DNA from: Hyphomicrobiales bacterium
GTDB lineage: Bacteria; Pseudomonadota; Alphaproteobacteria; Rhizobiales; Methylopilaceae
Direction: 5' to 3'
Length of the DNA: 64,000 bases
NCBI GenBank assembly: GCA_022842205.1
Contig: JALHQA010000006.1
Coordinates: forward strand, 155,166 to 219,165
Shown: positions 54,668 to 64,000 of the stretch, in pieces
Numbering within the stretch: the first letter of the stretch is position 1
How the letters are laid out: every line of letters begins with the position of its first letter
Position numbers and translations under genes: made by a program
The notes under the pieces: generated by a model
Seen by the model: only the letters and a program-made list of their open reading frames with translations
The model's database searches: none
What the model was told of the DNA's origin: nothing

Positions 54668-54988
54668 TCAGCAGCGGTGGTTCGCCACTTTCACGACATC
54701 CCCGTTCGGATACTCGTAATAGCAACGGCCGCGCGCGTTGTAATAGAAGCCCTCGTTGCGGGACCGGTAGCGGTCGCGCTCGGCGGCGCTGCCGATGATG
54801 GCGCCCGTCGCACCGCCAATGATGGCGCCGGCCGCCGCGCCACCGGCTCTGCCGGTAGCCGCGCCGCCGATGATGGCGCCCGCGCCGGCGCCCAGAAGGC
54901 CTCCGACAAGGCCTCCTTCCTGCGCCTGCACCTGGGAGCCCATGGCGGCCGCCAGAAGCGCCGCGCCGAAAGCAAGATTGCGGATCAT
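54668..54988 (-). CDS. Glycine-zipper outer-envelope protein
   Basis: The 106-residue product has a signal peptide (through QVQAQ), then Gly/Ala repeats of the glycine-zipper type (GLLGAGAGAIIGGAATG and GAIIGGATGAIIGSA), and a short Tyr-rich C-terminal region with two Cys (GRCYYEYPNGD, NHRC). Glycine-zipper domains insert in or cross membranes, so this is probably an envelope protein. There is no lipobox Cys. Function is unknown. Confidence 0.75.
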   Translation of the reverse strand: MIRNLAFGAALLAAAMGSQVQAQEGGLVGGLLGAGAGAIIGGAATGRAGGAAAGAIIGGATGAIIGSAAERDRYRSRNEGFYYNARGRCYYEYPNGDVVKVANHRC

Positions 54989-55060
54989 GTGTTTCCCCTC
55001 AGTCTGGTGGCGCCATTCGGCGCCGGGTGAGTGTTCCGTGTCAATCGCGGCATTTTCAGG

Positions 55061-56683
55061 TCACGCGGCTTCGACGTCCGCCGCAGCGCCCCGGATCGCT
55101 TTCTTGACCCGCTCCGGCACGCGTGAGGAAACGGGGTCGACGGTCCGGATGAGTTCCAGGAACAGAGGGCCAGGCAGCGGCGGCGAGAACACATAGCCCT
55201 GCGCCGCATCCACGCCCCGTTCCTTCAGATACGCAATCTGCTCGAACGTCTCGACACCCTCGGCCACGAACTCGATGTTCAGGTCCGCCGCCAGTTTTAC
55301 GAGCGTGTCGATGATGGCCGTCGAATAACGGTCGGTGCCGATCGCGTCGACGAACATCTTGTCCATCTTCATCTGGTCCACACCGAGCTTGAGCAGATAA
55401 GACAGCCCGCCATGACCAGTGCCCACGTCGTCGAGCGCTATGCGCACCCCAAGCTCCTGCAGGCGCGCGATGATCACACGCGCCGCAGACAGGTTCGGCA
55501 GTGGATGACGCTCGGTCACTTCCAGAACGACCTGGCTGAGCTTCAACTGTGCGCCGGTGAAAATCTCCTCGACGTCCTCGACGACCCGCGCATTGGAAAA
55601 ATGGTCGGCGACCAGGTTGAACGACACCTTCAGGTGCGGACGCACGGCATAGATTGGCCCCAGCTCATCGCGCGCGCTCGCCATCAGAAGCCGCGTGATC
55701 TCGAATATCTGACCGGTGGCTTCTACCATCGGAATGAACGTCGCCGGCCCTTCGATCGCATCGCCCCGGCGGCGGCGCACCAGAACCTCGCAGCCAAGCA
55801 GCCGGCCGGTGCGTATGCACATGATCGGCTGATAGTACGGAATGAAATCACCGCGCCGGATCGAGTTTTCGATATCGCGGACCGGACCTTCCATCTGGCG
55901 TGAGACGGCCAGCGCGCCGACAATGCTCAGAAAGGCCAGCGCGACGCCGCCCGCGTTTCCGAGCAGAAACAGCTGCCTGTAATTGTCCCACAATGCAGCG
56001 GACGGCACCGACACCGTGATTCCGAGCGGATAACGATTCGAAATAGTTCGTTCTTCGAAGGCAGAGGCTCCTTCCACGCTCATGTCCGAGCGCGACAGTT
56101 TGCCAGCGATGAATGTCCCGTCCGCCAGTGAAAGGCGGCTGACGAAATCCGCCTGCAGACGCCCCACCACAAGCGCCGGCAGCAGCCTTTCCCCGGGTAT
56201 CAGGGCCGAGACATTCCATCCGTCGGGGTATTGCCACAGAAGCTGTACGATCTTCTGCCCTCGCTCCGAGCCGAAATCGACCACGGCAAACTTGAGGTTT
56301 GGATTCTGGGTGTCGTGCGCGCCTGACGCCGCACGGACCACACGCGGTCGCCCGCTCGGAGAACAGACCGGAACTCCGGCGGGATCGATAACCGAGATTT
56401 CCGCGACATGAGGCGCCTTCAGGATGACTGTGCCGAGAGCCTTCATCGTGTCTTCGGAGCACGACGCGTGCTCGACGTTCATCGAGAAGGCGACAATCTG
56501 GGTCATGGCGTCGTCGAGATTGCGCTCGGCAAGCCGCAGCATGCTCGCCGACGCTTCTTCAATGTCGGCGCCACCATTGGCGCTAATATGCAGCCACAGC
56601 AGCAGGTTGAGACCTACTACCGGCGCAAACGCCAGCGCCGCCGCAAGAAGCGCGATCTTCCATCTGCTTTTCCCGCGCTTCAC
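55061..56683 (-). CDS. CSS-motif EAL-domain cyclic di-GMP phosphodiesterase
   Basis: The 540-residue membrane protein has an N-terminal helix (about 10-31), a periplasmic CSS-motif domain with its two Cys (ASCSED and VCSPSG), a second helix (about 235-260) and a cytosolic EAL domain. The signature is EVL rather than EAL (GCEVLVRR), but the other catalytic residues are present: Asn in VSFNLVAD, Glu in LEVTER, DDVGTG, Lys in MKMDKMF and Glu in FVAEGVE. CSS-EAL enzymes are controlled by disulfide state in the periplasm. No GGDEF domain is present. Confidence 0.88.
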   Translation of the reverse strand: MKRGKSRWKIALLAAALAFAPVVGLNLLLWLHISANGGADIEEASASMLRLAERNLDDAMTQIVAFSMNVEHASCSEDTMKALGTVILKAPHVAEISVIDPAGVPVCSPSGRPRVVRAASGAHDTQNPNLKFAVVDFGSERGQKIVQLLWQYPDGWNVSALIPGERLLPALVVGRLQADFVSRLSLADGTFIAGKLSRSDMSVEGASAFEERTISNRYPLGITVSVPSAALWDNYRQLFLLGNAGGVALAFLSIVGALAVSRQMEGPVRDIENSIRRGDFIPYYQPIMCIRTGRLLGCEVLVRRRRGDAIEGPATFIPMVEATGQIFEITRLLMASARDELGPIYAVRPHLKVSFNLVADHFSNARVVEDVEEIFTGAQLKLSQVVLEVTERHPLPNLSAARVIIARLQELGVRIALDDVGTGHGGLSYLLKLGVDQMKMDKMFVDAIGTDRYSTAIIDTLVKLAADLNIEFVAEGVETFEQIAYLKERGVDAAQGYVFSPPLPGPLFLELIRTVDPVSSRVPERVKKAIRGAAADVEAA

Positions 56684-56814
56684 GGGCAGCCCTTCCCTAC
56701 CGAATCCCAGAAATTGAGTAAAATCGACAGGACTTAACCGGGTCTAAATAGACGCGGCCTGGAAATTGCCTATTTCAGGATTGGGGGTAGGCTCATTGTC
56801 ACGGGAGATCGCCG

Positions 56815-57720
56815 ATGCAGGCGCTGTTCATAGGTCATACCTACATCGACGTGACCTTTATCTGCGACCAGCTTCCGACCGGCGACGACAAGACACTTGC
56901 TGACGATTACGCCGTTTCGTTCGGCGGCAACGCCGTCACTGCCGCCTTTTCCTGCGCCAAGCTCGGCATCGTACCGGATCTGCTGACGACCCTCGGCGAC
57001 GACTGGCTGTCGCGCATGTTCCGCGACATGGCCTCGCGCTATTCGATCCCGCTGCACTCCCGCAAGGTACGGGAAGCATCCCTTTCCTTCATCATGCCCA
57101 ATAACGGCAAGCGAGCCATCGTCCGTTGCCGCGACGACGACCATCTCCACCCCTTTCCGGTCCTGAACCTGACGGGATGCCGAGGTCTGCATCTCGACGG
57201 CCACCAGCCTGACGCCGCCCTGCACTACGCCAGGCTCTGCCGCGAGTCCGGCATCTTCACTTCGCTTGACGGCGGCGCCGTGCGCCAGAACTCGGACGAA
57301 CTGCTGCACTTCATTGATGCCGCCGTCGTATCCGAGCGCATGTGCGAGCAGATGGATCTCAATCCCTATGAGATGCTCGAATATCTGAAGTCAAAGGGCT
57401 GCAAGATCGGCGCGGTCACTCTCGGCGAGCGGGGCATCGTCTGGTACGACGAAAAAGGTGCCCCGCGCGAAATGCCTGCGCTGGCCGTTCCCTTCGAACG
57501 GGTCATCGACACCAACGGCGCCGGCGACATCTTCCATGGGGCCTATTTCTATTCATGGCTGTCCAAGCCCTACGCAAACTGGGCGGACCATTTCACCTTC
57601 GCCCGTGCAGCGTCCGCCTATTCCGTCCAGCATCTCGGCATCGAGGACAGCCTCCCGAGCGCCCAGGACATCGAGTACACGATGCGGATGTTCAAGGAAG
57701 CCGTGCAGAAGGCGGGTTAG
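56815..57720 (+). CDS. PfkB-family sugar or nucleoside kinase
   Basis: The 301-residue kinase has the N-terminal GG block (FGGNAVTAAFSCAKLG), and the C-terminal signature DTNGAGDIFHGAYFY with the catalytic Asp in GAGD. It is a ribokinase-like enzyme; the substrate is not indicated by neighbours. Its stop shares TTAG with the convergent malic enzyme gene. Confidence 0.88.
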   Translation: MQALFIGHTYIDVTFICDQLPTGDDKTLADDYAVSFGGNAVTAAFSCAKLGIVPDLLTTLGDDWLSRMFRDMASRYSIPLHSRKVREASLSFIMPNNGKRAIVRCRDDDHLHPFPVLNLTGCRGLHLDGHQPDAALHYARLCRESGIFTSLDGGAVRQNSDELLHFIDAAVVSERMCEQMDLNPYEMLEYLKSKGCKIGAVTLGERGIVWYDEKGAPREMPALAVPFERVIDTNGAGDIFHGAYFYSWLSKPYANWADHFTFARAASAYSVQHLGIEDSLPSAQDIEYTMRMFKEAVQKAG

Positions 57721-60002
57721 AACGACGCGCCCTGCGCTTCCGTCACCGCCAGCGCCGTGACGTTGACGAGACCGCGCGGCGTCGTTGTCGAGGTCACGAT
57801 ATGCGCCGGCTTCGCCGTGCCGCACAGAATCGGTCCCACCGGCAGCGAGTTGTCCATCGCCGCCACCAGCTGCGACGCAATCTTCGCGGCGTCGAGATCC
57901 GGCATGACGAGCAGATTGGCTTCGCCCTGCAATGTCGACGACGGCAGGACACGATCGCGCAAATCCTGTGACATCGCGAGATCGGCATTCATCTCGCCGT
58001 CGACCTCGAGATCGGGCGCGGTCTCGCGCAGGATTTCCAGAGCGGCGCGCATCTTGCGGGACGATGCGGATTCGCGCGTTCCGAAATTCGCATGGCTGAG
58101 AAGCGCCACCTTCGGCGCAATGCCGAACAGCTTCACGACCTCGGCGCCGAGCCGCGCCTTCTCCGCGACCTGCTCGGCCGTCGGCTCAAGCGTCACATAG
58201 GTATCGGCGATGAAGAGCGAACCACGACTCGTGATAAGCAGCGACACGGCGGCATAGTCCGACACACCCGGCCGCTTGCCGATCACCTCGTCGATAATGG
58301 TCAGATGGTTGGGGTAGCGCCCTTCGAGACCGCAGATCATCGCGTCCGCGTCGTTCCGCAGAACCGACAGCGCCGCAATCACGGTCGAGTCGGTGCGGAC
58401 GATGGTGCGTGCAAGGTCTGGCGTCACGCCGCGACGGCCGGCGCACTCTAGATAAAGCGCGACATATTCGCGATAGCGCGGATCGTCTTCGGGATTGACG
58501 ATCGAAAAATCTTTGCCCGACTGTATGGACAATCCAAAGCGCTTCAGGCGCGTTTCGATGACGGATGGACGGCCGACCAGGATCGGCTGCGCCAACCCTT
58601 CCTCGATCACGATCTGCGCCGCGCGCAGGGTCCGTTCGTCCTCGCCTTCGGCGTAGATGACGCGCTTCGGCGCTTCCTTGGCCGCCTGGAAGATAGGCTT
58701 CATTACGAAGCCGGACCGGTAGACGAAACGGTTGAGCCGATCCCGGTAGGCGTCGAGATCGGCGATCGGCTTTCGCGCGACACCACTCTCCATCGCGGCC
58801 TTCGCCACGGCCGGCGCGATGCGCAGGATGAGGCGCGGGTCGAACGCGTTGGGGATGAGCGAATCGGGCCCAAACGCCGCGAACTCGCCGCCATAGGCGC
58901 GCGCAACGACGTCCGATGACGCTTCGCGCGCCAGCGCGGCGATGGCTGTTACTGCCGCCATCTTCATTTCTTCATTGATCGCCGACGCCCCGACATCGAG
59001 CGCGCCGCGGAAGATAAAGGGGAAGCAGAGAACATTGTTCACCTGGTTCGGGAAGTCCGAACGGCCGGTGCAGATCATCGCGTCCGGACGCACGGCGCGC
59101 GCCACGTCCGGCATGATCTCCGGGATGGGATTGGCCAGCGCCATGATCAGCGGGCGTTCGGCCATGCCCTTCAGCATTTCGGGCTTCAGCACATTGCCGG
59201 CGGAAACGCCCAGAAAAATATCGGCGCCGCCAATGACATCGGTCAGCGTCCGCGCCTTGGTCTTCTGTGCGTACACGGACGTCCACTTGTTCATCAGCGT
59301 GTTGCGGCCTTCATAAACCACGCCGTCGATGTCCGTGACCCAGATGTTCTCGCGCTTGGCCCCCATGGTCACGAGCAGGTTCAGGCTCGCCGTCGCGGCG
59401 GCGCCCGCACCGGACGTCACGATCTTCACCTCGGACAGCTTCTTGCCCGCAAGCTCGAGCGCATTGACGATCGCGGCGGCCACGATGATCGCCGTGCCAT
59501 GCTGGTCGTCGTGGAAGACCGGGATTTTCATCCGCTCTTTCAGCTTTTCCTCGACCTCGAAGCATTCCGGCGCCTTGATGTCCTCAAGGTTGATGCCGCC
59601 GAAGGTCGGCTCCAGCGCCGCCACGACCTCGACCAGCTTGTCCGGCTCGGTCGGCGACACTTCGATGTCGAATACGTCGATACCGGCGAATTTCTTGAAG
59701 AGGACGGCCTTGCCTTCCATCACCGGCTTGGACGCCAGCGGGCCGATATTGCCGAGGCCGAGAACCGCCGTGCCGTTCGACACCACGCCGACAAGATTCT
59801 GACGGCCGGTGAGTTCGGAAACGTCTTCCGGATTGTCCGCGATCGCCTCGCATGCCGCGGCGACGCCGGGCGTATAGGCGAGCCCGAGATCGCGCTGCGT
59901 GCTGAGAGGCTTGGTCGGCTGAATTTCCAGCTTGCCCGGCTGCGGATGGCGGTGAAACGCCAGCGCGGCTTTACGCAGTTCGTCCGTCAGATTCGAGGCC
60001 AT
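57717..60002 (-). CDS. maeB: NADP-dependent malic enzyme with phosphotransacetylase-like domain
   Basis: MaeB oxidatively decarboxylates malate to pyruvate. The 761-residue protein has an N-terminal malic enzyme domain ([52 protein letters not shown]) and, from about residue 435, a phosphotransacetylase-like domain ([38 protein letters not shown]). This fusion is usual in Gram-negative MaeB; the second domain regulates rather than acts as a transacetylase. It stands alone between pfkB and aspS. Confidence 0.94.
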   Translation of the reverse strand: MASNLTDELRKAALAFHRHPQPGKLEIQPTKPLSTQRDLGLAYTPGVAAACEAIADNPEDVSELTGRQNLVGVVSNGTAVLGLGNIGPLASKPVMEGKAVLFKKFAGIDVFDIEVSPTEPDKLVEVVAALEPTFGGINLEDIKAPECFEVEEKLKERMKIPVFHDDQHGTAIIVAAAIVNALELAGKKLSEVKIVTSGAGAAATASLNLLVTMGAKRENIWVTDIDGVVYEGRNTLMNKWTSVYAQKTKARTLTDVIGGADIFLGVSAGNVLKPEMLKGMAERPLIMALANPIPEIMPDVARAVRPDAMICTGRSDFPNQVNNVLCFPFIFRGALDVGASAINEEMKMAAVTAIAALAREASSDVVARAYGGEFAAFGPDSLIPNAFDPRLILRIAPAVAKAAMESGVARKPIADLDAYRDRLNRFVYRSGFVMKPIFQAAKEAPKRVIYAEGEDERTLRAAQIVIEEGLAQPILVGRPSVIETRLKRFGLSIQSGKDFSIVNPEDDPRYREYVALYLECAGRRGVTPDLARTIVRTDSTVIAALSVLRNDADAMICGLEGRYPNHLTIIDEVIGKRPGVSDYAAVSLLITSRGSLFIADTYVTLEPTAEQVAEKARLGAEVVKLFGIAPKVALLSHANFGTRESASSRKMRAALEILRETAPDLEVDGEMNADLAMSQDLRDRVLPSSTLQGEANLLVMPDLDAAKIASQLVAAMDNSLPVGPILCGTAKPAHIVTSTTTPRGLVNVTALAVTEAQGASF

Positions 60003-60026
60003 GATGCCCTTCCCAGCTCCCCTGAA

Positions 60027-61826
<1,800 letters not shown>

Positions 61827-61989
61827 CGTGTTCAACCCAATGAAGTGCCTTGAAATCCGGCCCCAAGAGCCAGAACGGGCCAGTTTCGGCTGGCGGGGCC
61901 CGGAAAGGGCCATGCCGCTCGCCGCTTTGTCAACCTGAACACCTTTCCGCGACAATCCGAAAGGTGTTCCAAAGTGTCGAGTCGGCTAT

Positions 61990-63150
61990 ATGGCGGTAAT
62001 GCTGATTACCACCACCGACGATTTGAAGTCCGCCTGCTCCCGGCTCGCCAAAGCTCAGTTCGTTACCGTCGATACCGAGTTCCTGCGTGAGACAACCTTC
62101 TGGCCGAAGCTGTGCCTCGTCCAGCTTGCCGACGACGAGCAGGCCTATGCCGTCGACGCCCTGGCCACCGGGATAGATCTCAAGCCCCTCTTCGACCTGA
62201 TGGCCGATGAGCAGATACTGAAGGTCTTCCATGCGGGCCGGCAGGATATCGAGATCATGTGGCATCTGGCCGAGATGATCCCCCACCCGGTCTTCGACAC
62301 CCAGGTGGCCGCCATGGTGCTCGGCTATGGCGACAGCGTCTCCTATGACCAGCTCGTCCAGCGCATAACCGGCACCGTGCTCGACAAGTCCTCCCGGTTC
62401 ACGGACTGGAGCCGCCGCCCCCTCAGCGAGGCGCAGCTCACTTATGCCCTGGCCGACGTCACCCATCTGCGCGCCGTCTATCGCCGCCTCGCCGAAGACC
62501 TTGAAAAGCGCAAGCGCAGCGGCTGGGTCCGCGAGGAAATGGATATCCTGACCTCGCCCGAAACCTACCGGCAGGCGCCCGAAGACGCCTGGAAGCGCGT
62601 CAAGGCCCGGCTCCGCAAGCCGCGCGATATAGCCGTCCTCATGGAAGTCGCGGCCTGGCGCGAGAGCGAGGCGCAGACCCGCGACGTGCCGCGCTCGCGC
62701 ATCGTGAAGGACGAAATCCTGGCCGAGATCGCCCTGCGCGCGCCCGCCACCGTCGAGGCGCTCGGTGCCCTGCGCGGCGTGCCCAACGGCTTCGAGCGGT
62801 CGAAGTCCGGCGGCGAAATCATTGCCGCCGTCCAGCGCGGCCTGGCGCGCGATCCCGCGGGCCTGCCGAAGATCGAGCGCGACCGCCCGCCGCCGAATGG
62901 CTCGGGCGCCACTGTCGAACTGCTGCGCGTGCTGCTGAAGATGGTGGCGGAGAAGGAAGGCGTTGCGCCGAAAATTCTGGCCACGACCGACGATCTCGAA
63001 AGGATCGCCGCCGACGACGGTGCCGATGTCCCGGCCCTGCATGGCTGGCGGCGCGAACTCTTTGGCGAAAAGGCCCTCGGCCTCAAGCGCGGCGAACTCG
63101 CGCTCGGTCTGCGCAAGGGGCGTGTCAGTACGGTGGATGTTAAGGGGTAA
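61990..63150 (+). CDS. rnd: Ribonuclease D
   Basis: Rnd is a 3'-5' exonuclease for tRNA maturation. The 386-residue product has the DEDD motifs: [22 protein letters not shown] and [19 protein letters not shown] (Tyr before the last Asp gives the DEDDy class), and a C-terminal HRDC-like region ([22 protein letters not shown], then ALRGVPNGF). ATG at 61990 is taken; ATG at 61999 is also possible. It is divergent from aspS across a 163-base gap. Confidence 0.94.
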   Translation: MAVMLITTTDDLKSACSRLAKAQFVTVDTEFLRETTFWPKLCLVQLADDEQAYAVDALATGIDLKPLFDLMADEQILKVFHAGRQDIEIMWHLAEMIPHPVFDTQVAAMVLGYGDSVSYDQLVQRITGTVLDKSSRFTDWSRRPLSEAQLTYALADVTHLRAVYRRLAEDLEKRKRSGWVREEMDILTSPETYRQAPEDAWKRVKARLRKPRDIAVLMEVAAWRESEAQTRDVPRSRIVKDEILAEIALRAPATVEALGALRGVPNGFERSKSGGEIIAAVQRGLARDPAGLPKIERDRPPPNGSGATVELLRVLLKMVAEKEGVAPKILATTDDLERIAADDGADVPALHGWRRELFGEKALGLKRGELALGLRKGRVSTVDVKG

Positions 63151-63156
63151 ATACTC

Positions 63157-63819
63157 TTAAGCCTGCGGGCGCGGCAGTTCGTCTGTGCTTGGTAAGCCTA
63201 TCAATGCATCTAGCTGAGGCATTAGTGGCCGCAGCATTTCGACAGCCATATTGAGTCTCTGCGCCGCAATTTGCCTAAGTGCATTCCGTTGCTCTTCGCT
63301 TCCAGCGGGCCAACGCAGCATCCCTTCGTCAACCAAAATCTGATGCGTGGTCATCAAAGAAACAACCATCATGAGCACAACGCCCGGCTTACCGAGCAAT
63401 GGGAGCTCGTCTAAGCGGCTCGATAAAGATTTAGGCATTGCCGGAGACATCAAATGATAAGGGTTGTCTCTCGCTCGCTCTAGCTGCCCTATCCAAGCTA
63501 GCAAATCATAACGCAAATAGAGAGCGATTGCCTTGGCCCGAAGTTCATCTTTGTCCTTCCGTTCGAGTCTTTCAGCCCTTCTTTGCAGAGCGAACACAGC
63601 GAATGCTGCCCCTACGGCCAGAACTGACCCGATTGCTTGAGCCCAAGCCGCTATAGCAACACTTTCACTAGCTGGGCATGCCCCCGTAAGCGACACGCAT
63701 TCCCACACCGCGCGAACGTGGGGGAATAAATGGAATCCACCGAAGAAAGAAGCAGCTAGCGCTCCAAAAGAAATTAACGCGAGGATGCTAGCAACGGTTA
63801 GGCGGCGATCGGGAGGCAT
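63157..63819 (-). CDS. Hypothetical membrane protein with two N-terminal helices
   Basis: The 220-residue product has two hydrophobic helices (about 12-30 and 55-82) separated by a short loop with two Cys (WECVSLTGACP), followed by a charged cytosolic helical region (LQRRAERLERKDKDELRAKAIALYLRYDLLAWIGQLERA). No family is recognised. The gene is visibly more AT-rich than rnd and ppx on either side, which suggests it was acquired. The topology, two helices plus a helical domain, recalls small membrane-bound accessory or defence proteins, but no function is claimed. Confidence 0.6.
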   Translation of the reverse strand: MPPDRRLTVASILALISFGALAASFFGGFHLFPHVRAVWECVSLTGACPASESVAIAAWAQAIGSVLAVGAAFAVFALQRRAERLERKDKDELRAKAIALYLRYDLLAWIGQLERARDNPYHLMSPAMPKSLSSRLDELPLLGKPGVVLMMVVSLMTTHQILVDEGMLRWPAGSEEQRNALRQIAAQRLNMAVEMLRPLMPQLDALIGLPSTDELPRPQA

Positions 63820-63862
63820 CGTACTAACTTGCCCTCTGACGATCCGCCCGTCCAGACCGCAA

Positions 63863-64000
63863 CTACCCCACCTCCACCGCAGGTTCGACGCCGATCAGCC
63901 TTGCAAGCTGCCGCACGCGGTTGGCGACACGTTCTCCGGCGAGGTCGCGGAGATCTTTCGGCAGGTGCAGCACGAGCCGGTTCTTTTCGACCAGAAGGCT
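63863..64000 (-). CDS. ppx: Probable exopolyphosphatase, C-terminal end (5' part outside window)
   Basis: Only the last 45 codons are visible, entering from the right edge: SLLVEKNRLVLHLPKDL, then DLAGERVANRVRQLARLIG before the stop at 63863. The LVLHLPKDLxDLAGERVxNRxRQLA pattern matches the end of alphaproteobacterial Ppx/GppA proteins, which lie near rnd and aspS in related genomes. With so little visible, the assignment is moderate. Confidence 0.55.
   Translation of the reverse strand, partial: SLLVEKNRLVLHLPKDLRDLAGERVANRVRQLARLIGVEPAVEVG

Overview
The window comes from the chromosome of a GC-rich alphaproteobacterium, most likely of the order Hyphomicrobiales (Rhizobiales). The evidence is gene content rather than any single marker. 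It has a long-form pstSCAB phosphate transporter with a PHO box, an NdvB-type beta-glucan synthase, a gyrA-coaD-cyclophilin-queA-tgt neighbourhood, a phosphotransacetylase-fused malic enzyme, a free-standing NDUFS4-like Complex I protein, BA14K-like and DUF2934 small proteins, and a compact pqqABCDE operon. Genus cannot be fixed from this sequence alone.

Layout. 1-5.8 kb: the tail of a SPOR-domain protein, two small proteins, and two beta-glucan genes (a membrane GH17 protein and a GH17-GT2 fusion like NdvB). 5.9-8.4 kb: a thiamine-precursor-type ABC permease and binding protein, translationally coupled to an enol-lactonase. 8.4-20.1 kb, minus strand: queH, pstS-C-A-B, a flavoprotein, DUF2934, tRNA-Lys, then a run coaD-ppi-ppi-DMT-ridA-queA-tgt. 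20.2-25.9 kb: gyrA, small secreted proteins, a c-type cytochrome and a soluble PQQ-type sugar dehydrogenase. 26-29.1 kb: pqqABCDE, feeding cofactor to that dehydrogenase. 29.36-30.53 kb: a 1.1-kb tRNA-Arg-bounded island. 30.5-33.8 kb: tRNA-Arg, an NDUFS4-like gene, tRNA-Pro, an ABC-F protein and a thioredoxin-reductase-like flavoprotein. 33.8-41.3 kb: a four-gene beta-oxidation operon. 41.4-46.5 kb: glpX, hom, an aminotransferase, a small lipoprotein and argC. 46.8-50.4 kb: nadABC. 50.4-56.7 kb: PilZ, agmatinase, rplM-rpsI, several small proteins and a CSS-EAL protein. 56.8-64 kb: a PfkB kinase, malic enzyme, aspS, rnd, a membrane protein of unlike composition, and the 3' end of a probable ppx.

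Most of the window is housekeeping. Queuosine synthesis (queH, queA, tgt), NAD synthesis, PQQ synthesis with its likely client enzyme and electron acceptor, fatty-acid oxidation and phosphate uptake are each nearly complete modules.

The least ordinary item is the small island next to tRNA-Arg(TCT). A 45-bp direct repeat, running exactly from the anticodon loop to the CCA end, brackets about 1.1 kb. Inside are equally spaced 7-mer repeats near both ends, resembling integrase arm sites, and one more AT-rich gene encoding a Ymh/TIGR02391-type protein with a HEPN-like KNPTSH motif. There is no integrase. It looks like a minimal or decayed integrative element carrying a single candidate defence gene. 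Secondary points of interest are a tRNA-guanine transglycosylase that has lost three of its four zinc ligands, an in-frame hom-TAA-TTG-glpX junction, and a perfect palindrome in front of nadA.
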